From Agromyces cerinus subsp. cerinus (GTDB lineage: Bacteria > Actinomycetota > Actinomycetes > Actinomycetales > Microbacteriaceae): a DNA stretch of 64,000 nucleotides. Numbering within the stretch: position 1 is the first letter of the stretch; each line of letters begins with the position of its first letter. Location: NCBI RefSeq assembly GCF_900142065.1, contig NZ_FSRJ01000001.1, positions 930,001 through 994,000 of the forward strand. The letters are read 5' to 3'. The notes under the pieces were generated by a model. The model ran no database searches and was not told where the DNA came from. It saw only the letters and a program-made list of their open reading frames with translations. Both the position numbers and the translations under genes were made by a program. This document shows, in pieces, positions 18,451 to 27,600 of this stretch.

Positions 18451-18496
18451 CGGGACTCGCTCAGTGCGCGCCGGAACGGGAGTCGCTCAGTGCGCG
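18451..18496. repeat. 26-bp-period tandem repeat spanning the stop of the trans-sulfuration gene
   Basis: CGGGACTCGCTCAGTGCGCG (18451-18470) and CGGGAGTCGCTCAGTGCGCG (18477-18496) differ at one base and are 26 bp apart. The second contains the stop codon of the minus-strand PLP enzyme; the first is a copy of the same 3' end just downstream of it, between two convergent genes. Confidence 0.7.
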
Positions 18497-19734
18497 TTCA
18501 CCGCTTCCCGGTCGGGGGAGGCGTCGCCGGTGACGGCATCGTCGAGCCCGCCGAGCTCCGCCGCCCGGTCGAGCGCCGCCATGAGGTCGTCCGTGAGGTC
18601 GTCCACATGCTCGAGCCCGATCGCGAGGCGCACGATGCCCGCGCCCGGCTTCGCCTCGCCGGCGACGGGTCGGTGGGTCAATGACGCCGGGTGCTGCACG
18701 AGCGAGTCGACGCCGCCGAGCGACACGGCGTGCGTGACGAGCTCGCAGGACTCGGTGAATCTCGCGGCGGCGTCGTATCCGCCGACGAGGTCGAGCGCGA
18801 TGATCGAGCCGGGTCCCTCGAGCTGGCGGCCGATCAGACCGGAAGGATCCTGGCCCGGCAGGCCCGGATAGTGCACGCTCGCGACCGCGGGGTGGCTCAG
18901 CAGGCGCTCGGCGAGCACTGCCGCGGTCGCCTGCTGTGCGCGGACGCGGAGCGGAAGGGTGCGGAGCCCTCGGTGCAGGAGGTACGCGCCCATCGGGTGC
19001 AGCAGGCCGCCGGTCAGCGCACGCACCTGGCGCAGCCGCTCGACCCAGTTCGCATCGGCCGCGACGACGCCGCCCATCACGTCGCCGTGGCCGCCGAGGT
19101 ACTTGGTCGCGCTGTGCAGCACGAGGGTCGCGCCGTGTTCGACCGGGCGCTGCAGCACCGGGGTCGCGAAGGTGTTGTCGACGAGCACCGGCACGTCGCC
19201 TGCGGCATCCGCCACCGCCCGGATGTCGAGGAGTTCGAGCGTCGGGTTCGCGGGCGTCTCGATAACGACGAGCCCGGTGTCGGGCCGGATGGCTCCTGCG
19301 ATGCCGGCGGCATCCGTCCAGGTCACCTCGGTGCCGAGCAGTCCGCTCGCGAGCACGTGGTCGGTGCCGCCGTAGAGCGGGCGCACCGCGACGATGTGCG
19401 GTCGACCGGCGGACGCCGTGGCGATGAGCGTCGCGGCGAGCGCGGCCATGCCGCTCGCGAACGCCACCGCGCCTTCCGTGCCCTCGAGCCCGGCGAGCGA
19501 CTCCTCGAAGCGAGCGACACCCGGCTGCCAGAGTCGCTGGTACACCGCCGATCGGCCTTCGCCGAGGTCGTGGCCCGTCGCGAGCTCCTCGTAGGAGGCG
19601 CCGCCGGTCTCGACGTCGCCGAGCGGGTTCGTGGTGGAGAAGTCGATCACTGGCACATGGGATCCGCTCTCTCGAACGCCCGTCATTCCGCCGTGGACGG
19701 CGCGGGTCTCGAGGTGCGACGACGATGTCTGCAT
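18487..19734 (-). CDS. Trans-sulfuration PLP enzyme (cystathionine gamma-synthase/lyase family)
   Basis: 415-residue Cys/Met metabolism PLP enzyme of fold type I. The aldimine Lys is in LHSATKYLGGHGDVMGG near residue 210; the cofactor Asp region is VLVDNTFATP; the N-terminal region has YQRLWQPGVARFEESLAGLEG and AFASGMAAL. The family includes cystathionine gamma-lyase, gamma-synthase and methionine gamma-lyase; sequence alone does not separate them. ATG 19734 is chosen because upstream peptide in frame is antisense to the divergent regulator. It is divergent from an Lrp/AsnC regulator, which probably controls it. Confidence 0.88.
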   Translation of the reverse strand: MQTSSSHLETRAVHGGMTGVRESGSHVPVIDFSTTNPLGDVETGGASYEELATGHDLGEGRSAVYQRLWQPGVARFEESLAGLEGTEGAVAFASGMAALAATLIATASAGRPHIVAVRPLYGGTDHVLASGLLGTEVTWTDAAGIAGAIRPDTGLVVIETPANPTLELLDIRAVADAAGDVPVLVDNTFATPVLQRPVEHGATLVLHSATKYLGGHGDVMGGVVAADANWVERLRQVRALTGGLLHPMGAYLLHRGLRTLPLRVRAQQATAAVLAERLLSHPAVASVHYPGLPGQDPSGLIGRQLEGPGSIIALDLVGGYDAAARFTESCELVTHAVSLGGVDSLVQHPASLTHRPVAGEAKPGAGIVRLAIGLEHVDDLTDDLMAALDRAAELGGLDDAVTGDASPDREAVNAH

Positions 19735-19843
19735 GGCTCGAATCAAGCAGAATCTGTGACATACAGCAAACCAACGTGAAGGTTCGATGCGATACGCTCG
19801 AAATCTCGAATATTCTGCATTCTCGACCCTTGAGGAGACCACC
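19735..19843. promoter_or_regulatory. Divergent PLP-enzyme/lrp control region
   Basis: This AT-richer 109-bp stretch contains GCAGAAT near 19748 and its inverse ATTCTGC at 19812-19818, and the local palindrome GAATATTC at 19808-19815. TATTCT at 19811-19816 is a candidate -10 for the regulator. Lrp-family proteins bind short AT-rich inverted repeats, so these are candidate sites (inference). Confidence 0.4.
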
Positions 19844-20320
19844 GTGGCGCAGAAGCCGGAACTCGACCGCGTCGACCGGGCACTGCTCCAGGCGCTCTCG
19901 ACCAATGCCCGTGCCTCGGGTGCCGCCCTCGCCGCCGAGGTCGGAGTCGCCGAATCCACCGTATCGCTCCGCCTCCGGCGGCTGCAGACCCTCGGCACGG
20001 TGCGCGGGTACCGGGTCGACGTCGACCTCGCCTCGCTCGGCGTCTCGCTGCAGGCCCTCATCGCGATCCGTCTCGTCAAGCACGACCGCAGCGAGATCGA
20101 CGCGTTCCGCCAAGCCGTGCCGCACCTGCCGGGCGTGATCGGCGTCTTCCACATGGCCGGCGCCGAGGACTACCTGATCCACGTCGCGGCGCGCGATGCC
20201 GAAGAGCTGCGCGAGTTCGTGCTCAACTACCTCACCGGGCACCCTGCCGTCGCGCACACCGAGACGAACCTGATCTTCGAGCACGCCGACGGCGACGGTT
20301 GGAACAAGCTCGTCGGCTGA
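19844..20320 (+). CDS. Lrp/AsnC family transcriptional regulator
   Basis: 158-residue feast/famine regulator. The N-terminal winged helix (ELDRVDRALLQALSTNARAS, AEVGVAESTVSLRLRRLQTLG) occupies residues 1-65 and the RAM ligand-binding domain follows (HLPGVIGVFHMAGAEDYLIHV). It probably senses an amino acid and regulates the divergent PLP sulfur-amino-acid enzyme and itself. GTG 19844 is selected over an upstream ATG because TGAGGAGA lies at proper distance and the HTH begins about seven residues later, as in the family. Confidence 0.9.
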   Translation: MAQKPELDRVDRALLQALSTNARASGAALAAEVGVAESTVSLRLRRLQTLGTVRGYRVDVDLASLGVSLQALIAIRLVKHDRSEIDAFRQAVPHLPGVIGVFHMAGAEDYLIHVAARDAEELREFVLNYLTGHPAVAHTETNLIFEHADGDGWNKLVG

Positions 20321-20480
20321 CCCCGGTTCGGCGCTCCGAAAACCTGCCAATCGGGGCGAATCCGGCGATCGTGCCCGCCCTGCCCGATAGCGTGGCTGAG
20401 GCCGCCGGAGCGGCCGCATGCGATGGCGCGGGACGAGCTCAGGCCGCGACAGCCGGGCGCCCGCGATGGACGGGAGCACC

Positions 20481-21575
20481 ATGAACGACGAGCAGCCGGC
20501 GGGCACTGCCGCCGACCGGGCGAGATGGCGGCGCTACCTCGCCGATGAACGGGCGGAGGCCGCCGTCTACCGCGAACTCGCGGCACGGCGCGACGGCGAG
20601 GAGCGCGACATCCTCCTCGCCCTCGCCGCAGCAGAGGGCCGTCACGAGGCGCACTGGCTCGGCCTGCTCGGCGGCGACGACAGCGGCATGCCTCGCGCCG
20701 ATGTGCGCACCCGCCTGCTCGGGGCGCTCGCCCGCCGATTCGGCTCGATCTTCGTGCTCGCGCTCGCGCAGCGCGCCGAGGCCCGTTCCCCGTACGCCAC
20801 CGACCCCGACGCCACCCCGGCGATGGCGGCCGACGAGCGCATCCACGGCGAGGTCGTGCGCGGGCTCGCCTCACGTGGCCGCCGCCGTCTCGCCGGCACG
20901 TTCCGCGCCGCGGTGTTCGGCGCCAACGACGGGCTCGTCTCGAACCTCGCACTCGTGCTCGGCATCGGGGCCACCGGTGTGCCGGCAGCGGTCGTGCTCT
21001 TCACCGGCGTCGCCGGCCTGCTCGCCGGCGCCCTGTCGATGGGCGCGGGGGAGTACGTCTCGGTGCGGTCGCAGCGTGAGCTGCTGGAGGCATCCGCCCC
21101 CGACCCGTCCGCCCGTGAGGCGCTGCCCGACCTCGACATCGGCGCCAATGAGCTCGCCCTCGTCTACCGCGCGCGCGGCATGGACGAGCAGGAGGCCGTC
21201 GACCACGCCGCACTCGTCGTCGCCCGCGTGCATGCGGCCGAACAGGTGCAGGCGCCGACCGACGCGCTCAGCGTCGTCGAACACGACGACGAGGCCGTCG
21301 GCACCGGCCTCTCGGCCGCGATCTCGAGCTTCTGCTTCTTCGCCTCGGGCGCGCTGATCCCCGTGCTGCCGTACCTCTTCGGCATGACGGGCCTCCCGGC
21401 GATCCTGACGGCGACGGTGCTCGTGAGCATCGCCCTGCTCGCGACCGGTGCGATCGTCGGCCTGCTCTCGGGGGCCTCGCCGCTGAAGCGGGCACTCCGC
21501 CAGCTCGGCATCGGCCTCGGCGCCGCGGCGGTCACGTACGTCCTCGGCCTCGCCTTCGGCACCACCATCGCGTAG
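20481..21575 (+). CDS. VIT1/CCC1 family transporter with N-terminal ferritin-like domain
   Basis: 364-residue membrane protein. Residues 10-130 form a ferritin/rubrerythrin-like helical domain with the carboxylate pattern DERAEAAVYRELAARRDGEE and EGRHEAHW; the rest is a VIT domain with FGANDGLVSNLALVLGI, GALSMGAGEYVSVRSQ and C-terminal helices. This layout matches the MbfA-type iron transporters, which move Fe(II) out of the cytoplasm in alphaproteobacteria. Iron or manganese transport is expected. ATG 20481 follows GGGAG; ATG 20466 is an alternative. The SDR follows 7 bp downstream. Confidence 0.87.
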   Translation: MNDEQPAGTAADRARWRRYLADERAEAAVYRELAARRDGEERDILLALAAAEGRHEAHWLGLLGGDDSGMPRADVRTRLLGALARRFGSIFVLALAQRAEARSPYATDPDATPAMAADERIHGEVVRGLASRGRRRLAGTFRAAVFGANDGLVSNLALVLGIGATGVPAAVVLFTGVAGLLAGALSMGAGEYVSVRSQRELLEASAPDPSAREALPDLDIGANELALVYRARGMDEQEAVDHAALVVARVHAAEQVQAPTDALSVVEHDDEAVGTGLSAAISSFCFFASGALIPVLPYLFGMTGLPAILTATVLVSIALLATGAIVGLLSGASPLKRALRQLGIGLGAAAVTYVLGLAFGTTIA

Positions 21576-21582
21576 GAGTTCC

Positions 21583-22335
21583 ATGTCACGACCCGTCGCG
21601 CTGCTCACCGGCGCCGGCCGCAGCAACGGCATCGCCTGGGCGATCGCCACCACGCTCGCCGCCGACGGCTGGGACGTCGCGTTCAGTCACTTCGGCGACT
21701 ACGACCGGCGAATGTCGCTGGGCGGCGACCCCGATCGCGATCCCGCGGCACTCGTGGCCGAGCTCCACGGTCTCGGTGCGCGCACGATCGCCCTCGACGC
21801 CGACCTCGCCGACCCGTCGGTGCCCGCACGGCTCGTGGCCGAGGCATCCGCTGAACTCGGACCGATCAGCGCGCTCGTGCTCTCGCACGCGGAGAGCGTG
21901 GACTCGGGGATCCTCGACACCACGCTCGAGAGCTTCGACCGGCACCTCGCGGTCAACGCCCGTGCGTCGTGGTTACTGCTGCGGGCGTTCGCCGCGCAGG
22001 TGCCGAGCGCCGGCGGCCGGGTCGTCGCGCTCACGAGCGATCACGTCGTCGGCAACGTGCCTTACGGCGCGAGCAAGGGCGCGCTCGATCGCATCGTGAT
22101 CGCGGCCGGGCGGGAGCTCGCTCCGCTGGGCATCACGGCGAACCTCGTGAACCCCGGCCCGGTCGACACCGGCTGGATGGACGATGAGACGCGCACGGCG
22201 CTCACCGCCGCGCAGCCGAGCGGCCGGCTCGGCACGCCCGACGACGCCGCGCGCCTCGTGCGTTTCCTGGTCTCCGACGAGGCCCGCTGGATCACGGGCC
22301 AGCTGATCATGAGCGACGGCGGCTTCTCGATCTGA
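21583..22335 (+). CDS. SDR family oxidoreductase
   Basis: 250-residue classical short-chain dehydrogenase. The cofactor loop is TGAGRSNGIAWAI near residue 10 and the active-site PYGASK (YxxxK) is near 162 with a Ser at TSDHV. It ends WITGQLIMSDGGFSI, the typical FabG-like C-terminus. The family member SNGIGxA spacing suggests relatedness to 3-oxoacyl-ACP reductases, but the substrate is unknown. It is 7 bp from the VIT gene with GTAGGAG as ribosome-binding site, so the two are co-transcribed. Confidence 0.88.
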   Translation: MSRPVALLTGAGRSNGIAWAIATTLAADGWDVAFSHFGDYDRRMSLGGDPDRDPAALVAELHGLGARTIALDADLADPSVPARLVAEASAELGPISALVLSHAESVDSGILDTTLESFDRHLAVNARASWLLLRAFAAQVPSAGGRVVALTSDHVVGNVPYGASKGALDRIVIAAGRELAPLGITANLVNPGPVDTGWMDDETRTALTAAQPSGRLGTPDDAARLVRFLVSDEARWITGQLIMSDGGFSI

Positions 22336-22341
22336 GTCGTC

Positions 22342-22357
22342 GCGACCGACCGGTCGC
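22342..22357. terminator. Possible short terminator between convergent genes
   Basis: GCGACCG-AC-CGGTCGC forms a perfect 7-bp hairpin 7 bp after the SDR stop, between convergent genes. It has no T run, so the call is weak. Confidence 0.3.
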
Positions 22358-22380
22358 CAGCGGAGGGGCCGGCCTCGTCG

Positions 22381-23259
22381 TCAGCCGGCGGGTGCGGTCA
22401 CGAAGTCGATGAGTTCCTCGACCCGGCCGAGCAGGGCGGGCTCGAGGTCGCCGTAGCCGCGCACCCGGCCGAGGATGTGCTGCCAGGCCCGCGCGATGTC
22501 GGCCTGCTCGGCGTGCGGCCAGCCGAACGCGTCGCAGACGCCGTGCTTCCACTCCGTGCCCCGCGGGATGACGGGCCACGACTCCTTGCCGAGACGGGCC
22601 GGCTTCACGCCCTGCCAGATGTCGATGAACGGATGCCCGACCACGAGCACGTTCGCCCCGTGCGGGCCGCGCATGACGGCGTCGGCGATGCGCTGCTCCT
22701 TCGAGCCGGGCACGAGGTGGTCGACGAGCACACCGGCCTTGCGGGCGGGGCCGGGGCGGAACTCGGCGAGCACGTCGGCGAGCACGTCGACGCCCTCGAG
22801 GTATTCGACGACGACGCCTTCGATGCGGAGGTCGGCACCCCAGACCTTCTCGACGAGTTCGGCATCGTGGCGTCCCTCGACGAAGATGCGGCTCGGCAGG
22901 GCGACTCGTGCGGGCGAGGATTCGACGGCGAACGAGCCCGATGCCGTCCGAAGTCGCCCGACGGGTGCCTTCGGCTTCGGCGCGACGAGCTGCACTGCCT
23001 CGCCGTCGACGAGGAAGCCGTGGCCGAGCGGGAACATGCGCTTCGCGCCGAATCGGTCCTCGAGCACGACGATGTCCTTCTCGATGCCGATGACGGCACC
23101 GCAGAACCCGTTCTCGGCGAGTTCGACGACGAGGTCGCGTTCGGCCTCGACGGTCGGGATCACCTTGCGCCCGCGTGCCTTCCAGTCGCCGGCGAGCACA
23201 TCGCCGCCGTATCGGTCGTGGGGATCGCTGCGGAAGGAATCAGGAGGCGTCGCGGGCAC
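22381..23259 (-). CDS. DUF3097 family protein (TOPRIM-like)
   Basis: 292-residue conserved actinobacterial protein that I assign to DUF3097 from the opening DRYGGDVLAGDWKARGRK and overall pattern. The middle SRIFVEGRHDAELVEKVWG followed by VVVEYLEGVDVL and AGVLVDHLVPGSKE resembles a TOPRIM domain (Glu, then acidic pair), suggesting nucleic-acid chemistry; no function is established to my knowledge. GTG 23259 is preceded by TAGCCT (23266-23271, minus) six bases away, a leaderless start. It is convergent with the SDR. Confidence 0.75.
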   Translation of the reverse strand: MPATPPDSFRSDPHDRYGGDVLAGDWKARGRKVIPTVEAERDLVVELAENGFCGAVIGIEKDIVVLEDRFGAKRMFPLGHGFLVDGEAVQLVAPKPKAPVGRLRTASGSFAVESSPARVALPSRIFVEGRHDAELVEKVWGADLRIEGVVVEYLEGVDVLADVLAEFRPGPARKAGVLVDHLVPGSKEQRIADAVMRGPHGANVLVVGHPFIDIWQGVKPARLGKESWPVIPRGTEWKHGVCDAFGWPHAEQADIARAWQHILGRVRGYGDLEPALLGRVEELIDFVTAPAG

Positions 23260-23359
23260 CGATCGAGGCTAGCGGATGCCGCGGGGCGAGCCCGGCGTCG
23301 ACACACGGCGTCGCGGCGACCCGGGCCGCGGTCGGCCCGTCGAGCGACTCGGCGACGCG

Positions 23360-24538
23360 TCAGGACGCCGCCACGCGAGCGGATCCGGCACCGCGACGCC
23401 GGAGCGCGAGCGTCCAGAACGCCCCGGCGACGGCGACGACCGCTCCGACGCCGAACGCCCATGGGATGCCGCCCGCGTCGGCGACGAGGCCCAACGCGAT
23501 CGGTCCGATCCCGAGTCCCAGATCGATCGCCGCACTCGCGGTGCCGGATGCCACGCCGCGCTGCGCCGGCGACGCCGTCGCGAAGATCGCGGCGAAGAAC
23601 GCCGGAGTACTGAACGCGACCCCGACGGCTACGACTCCCGCGCCGGCGATGAGTCCTGCCGGCGATGGCCACGACGCCACGAGCACGAGACCGAGACCGA
23701 TCGTGACGAGCGCCGCAGCACCGAGCGCGAGCGGCGGCAGCCGATCGGGAACCCGCGCGAAGGCGATGCGGCACACCACGACGACGCCGCCGTAGCTGAA
23801 CAACGCGAGACTCGGGTTCTCGAGCCCCACCTGCACGGCGTGGAGGGAGGCGAAGGCCAGGAAGCCGCCCATCGCGACGAGCGAGGCCAGGAAGCCGAGC
23901 GCGATCGGCAGGGCCGGACGATGGATCAGCCGACGGTCGGATTCTGCGGGCGCAGCGTCCTCCCTGGTCTCACCCACGAGCAGCGAGAGCCCGGCCGCGA
24001 GCGCAGCGAGTGCTGCGCCGCCCGCCCAGGCGAACGGGTACCCGCCGAGCGAGACGAGCGCCTGCCCGAGCGGCGGCCCGAGCGCGATGCCGAGGTAGAG
24101 CCCGAGCGAGTTGTACGACAGCGCCTCGCCGAGGCGTTCCTCGGGTGCGAGGTCGGCGAGCGCGGCGAACCCCGCCACGAAGAACGCCGCCTCGGCGACA
24201 CCAGCGAGGAGCCGCAGTGCGATGACCGTCACGAGGTCGTCGGCCAGGGCGATCAGCCCGAGGCTCGTCGCGGCGATCAGCGCGCCGCCCACGAGCAGCG
24301 GGAGTCGCCCGTAATTGTCCGCGAGTCGTCCGGCGAGCGGGCGCAGGATGAGCGCCGTCAGGGCGAATGCGCCGAACGCCAGCCCCGCCCACGCCTCGTC
24401 GCCGCCGATCGGGCCGGTGACGTAGAGCGGAAGCGCGAAGATCGCGATGCCCGCGGCCGTGAAGTAGCAGAGCTCCGCGATCCCCAGTGCGATGAATGCG
24501 CGCGTGAACAGTCGGGTCCGTGCCGGCCGGCCGGTCAT
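23360..24538 (-). CDS. MFS transporter
   Basis: 392-residue 12-TM major facilitator protein. Helix 1-2 region ALPLYVTGPIGG and motif A-like GRLADNYGRLPLLVGG near residue 70 are visible, plus a repeat of the pattern in the second half (VPDRLPPLALGAAAL). It resembles small drug or sugar exporters; the substrate is unknown. The ATG has GAGGCGGCGGC upstream. It lies 78 bp downstream of the dnaE2 stop on the same strand and could be read through from the mutasome. Confidence 0.85.
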   Translation of the reverse strand: MTGRPARTRLFTRAFIALGIAELCYFTAAGIAIFALPLYVTGPIGGDEAWAGLAFGAFALTALILRPLAGRLADNYGRLPLLVGGALIAATSLGLIALADDLVTVIALRLLAGVAEAAFFVAGFAALADLAPEERLGEALSYNSLGLYLGIALGPPLGQALVSLGGYPFAWAGGAALAALAAGLSLLVGETREDAAPAESDRRLIHRPALPIALGFLASLVAMGGFLAFASLHAVQVGLENPSLALFSYGGVVVVCRIAFARVPDRLPPLALGAAALVTIGLGLVLVASWPSPAGLIAGAGVVAVGVAFSTPAFFAAIFATASPAQRGVASGTASAAIDLGLGIGPIALGLVADAGGIPWAFGVGAVVAVAGAFWTLALRRRGAGSARVAAS

Positions 24539-24616
24539 CTGCCGCCGCCTCGCGTCGATCGCCGTGGATCGCGTCTGTCCACGACCTCAGGGTATTCCTG
24601 CTGGAGTGTCACGGGA

Positions 24617-27600
24617 TCAGCGGAAGTCGCGCGACCGATGCGGCGCCGACACGGTGAGGGGCTCGAATCGATCGGCGACGAGGTTGGTGACGCCCTCGTG
24701 CGAGCGTTCGAGCATGCCGCGCACGATCATCGCGGGCGCCTCGCGGGCGATGCGCCGGTAGCGGTTCCACACTCCGACGCCCGCGATGACGTTCAGCGTG
24801 CCCGACTCGTCTTCCAGGTTGAGGAAGGTGATGCCGCTGGCCGTCGCGGGCCGCTGCCGGTGCGTGACCACCCCGCCCACCTCGATGCGTCGCCCCGACT
24901 CCGCCTGTTGCAGCAGGTCGATGCGGATGACCCCGCGCTCGTCGAGCCGTTCGCGCACATGCCTGATGGGGTGGTCGTCGGGAGAGATGCCCGTTGCCCA
25001 GAGGTCGTAGACGACCTGCTCGGCCGGGCTCAGCATCGGCAGCAGCGGTGGCTGCACGACGACGACGGAGCCCGCGAGGTACTCCTCGCGGTCGAGCGCA
25101 GCCTCGCCGGCCATCCAGAGCGCCTCGCGCCGCTCGAGTCCGAAGCCGTCGAACGCCCCGGCCGCGGCGAGCGCCTCGAGTTGCGCGGCGTCGAGCGCGC
25201 CCCGACGTGAGACGTCGGCCATGTCGCGGTAGGGGCCGCGGGCCTCGCGTTCGGCGACGAGCCGTTCGGCAACGGCCTGCCCGATCGAGGAGACGTCGGC
25301 GAGACCGAGTCGCACCGCGAATGCGCCGTCACGGCGATGCTCGGCGCCGCGATCGGGGGCGCGCCGCTCGAAGGGGCCGACGGGCGGTTGCACGGCTTCG
25401 CTGCACGTGTCGAGACCGGTGGGCGCGCGGCATCCGTCGCCGAGGCCGGAGTCGGCATCGCCGGACTCGCCTGCGGCCTCGAGCCCGGCGTGCACCCCCG
25501 ACCGCAGGATGTCGGGCCGCAGCACCGCCACCCCGTGCCGCCGCGCGTCGGCGGTGAGCGTCTGCGGCGAGTAGAAGCCCATGGGCTGGGCGCGGAGCAG
25601 CGCCGCGAGGAACGCGGCCGGGTAGTGCAGCTTCAGCCACGAGCTCGCGTAGACGAGCAGCCCGAAGCTCAGCGCGTGGCTCTCGGCGAAGCCGAAGTTC
25701 GCGAAGGCCTCGATCTTCTCGTAGATCGAGTCGGCAACCTCGGGCTCGATGCCGTTCTCGGCCATGCCGGCGTAGAGCTTCGCCTTCAGTCGCTCGATCT
25801 TCTCGACCCCGCGCTTGGAGCCCATGGCGCGCCGCAGCAGGTCGGCGTCGGCGGCGCTGCAGTTGCCGACCGCCACCGCCATCTGCATGAGCTGTTCCTG
25901 GAAGAGCGGCACGCCCAGCGTGCGTTCGAGCACGGGCTCGAGCTTCGGATGCAGGTAGGTGACGGTCTCTTCGCCGGTGCGCCGACGGATGTACGGATGC
26001 ACCGCACCGCCCTGCACCGGACCGGGTCGGATGAGCGCGATTTCGACCACGAGATCGTAGAAGCACCGGGGCTTCAGCCGGGGGAGCGTGCCCATCTGCG
26101 CTCGGCTCTCGACCTGGAACACGCCGATCGAGTCGGCGCGGCAGAGCATGTCGTAGACCGCCCCCTCTTCTTTCGGCAGGCTCGCGAGCTCCCACACCTC
26201 GCCCGTCGACTCGCGAACGAGGTCGAAGGTGTACTGCAGGGCCGCGAGCATGCCGAGGCCGAGCAGGTCGAACTTCACGAGGCCCATCCAGGCGCAGTCG
26301 TCTTTGTCCCACTGCACCACGGTGCGATTCTCCTTGCGGGCGTGCTCGATCGGCACCACCTCGCCGACGGGGCGATCGGTGAGCACCATGCCGCCCGAGT
26401 GGATGCCGAGGTGGCGCGGGAAGGTGAGCACCTGCCCCGCGAGCTCCACCACGGCGTCGGGGATGTCGTGATCGTCGGTCTCGACGACGGCGCCCCAGCG
26501 CTCGACCTGCCGCGACCAGGCGTCCTGTTGACCGGTGGAGTAGCCGAGCGCCTTCGCCATGTCGCGCACGGCGACCTTCGGCCGGTAGCTGATGACGTTC
26601 GCGACCTGCGCCGCGTTCTGCCTGCCGTACTTCGCGTAGACGTACTGGATGATCTCCTCGCGGCGGTCGGAATCGAAGTCGACGTCGATGTCGGGCTCCT
26701 CGTCGCGGAGCGCGGAGAGGAACCGTTCGAAGGGCAGCCGGTACCCGATCGAGTCGACCGCGGTGATGCGCAGGGCGTAGCAGACCGCCGAGTTCGCCGC
26801 AGAGCCGCGACCCTGGCAGAGGATGCCGCGGCGACGCGCCTCGGCCACGATGTCGTGCACGATCAGGAAATAGCCCGAGAAGTCCTTCAGCTCGATGACG
26901 TCGAGCTCGCGTTCGAGCCGCTCGCGCACGTGCTGCGGCACGCCGGGGTAGAGCTCTTCGGCGCCCTGCCAGACGAGCACCCGCAGCCAGCTCATCGGCG
27001 TGTGCCCCTCGGGCACGTCCTGCTTCGGCAGCTTCGGGCGGGCGCTGCGCAGGGTGAAGGCGAGGTCGTTCGCGAGCGTCACCGAGCGCGCGACGGCGCC
27101 GGGGTAGCGGGCGAACCTGGCGGCCATCTCGGCGCCGCTGCGCAGGTGCAGCTGGTCGGAGGCCGGCAGCCACCCGTCGAGCTCGTCGAGGCTGCGCCGG
27201 GCACGCACCGCGGCGAGGGCGGCCGCGAGGCGATGCTCGGGCGGCGTCGCGTAGTGCACGGCGTTCGTCGCGAGGAGCGGCAGGCCGGCTCGCTCGGCGA
27301 GGCCGGCGAGCGCGTCGTTGGCGTCCTGGTCGAAGGGATGTCCGTGGTCGAAGAGCTCGACGACGACGTTGTCACGCCCGAAGAGCGCGATGAGGCGGTC
27401 GAGCTCGCGCGCCGCGGAATCGGCCCCACCCTCGGCGAGCGCACGGCGCACGGCGCCCTTGCGGCACCCGGTCGGCACGACCCACTCGCCGTCAGCGCGT
27501 TCGGCGAGTGCTTCGAGGGAGTACACCGGCCGCCCCTTCTCTCCGCCGGCGAGCTGGGCGTCGGTGATCGCGCCGGCGAGCCGGTGGTAGCCCGTCTCGC

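Noticed and set aside
19735..19790. Leaderless -10 (TTGATT) for the PLP trans-sulfuration gene
   Set aside because: The second base is T rather than the near-invariant A of TANNNT, so it was not counted among leaderless genes.
20418..20480. Longer VIT start at 20418 or 20466
   Set aside because: ATG 20481 has GGGAG at good distance and the ferritin-like domain begins ten residues later; upstream residues are non-conserved Arg-rich.
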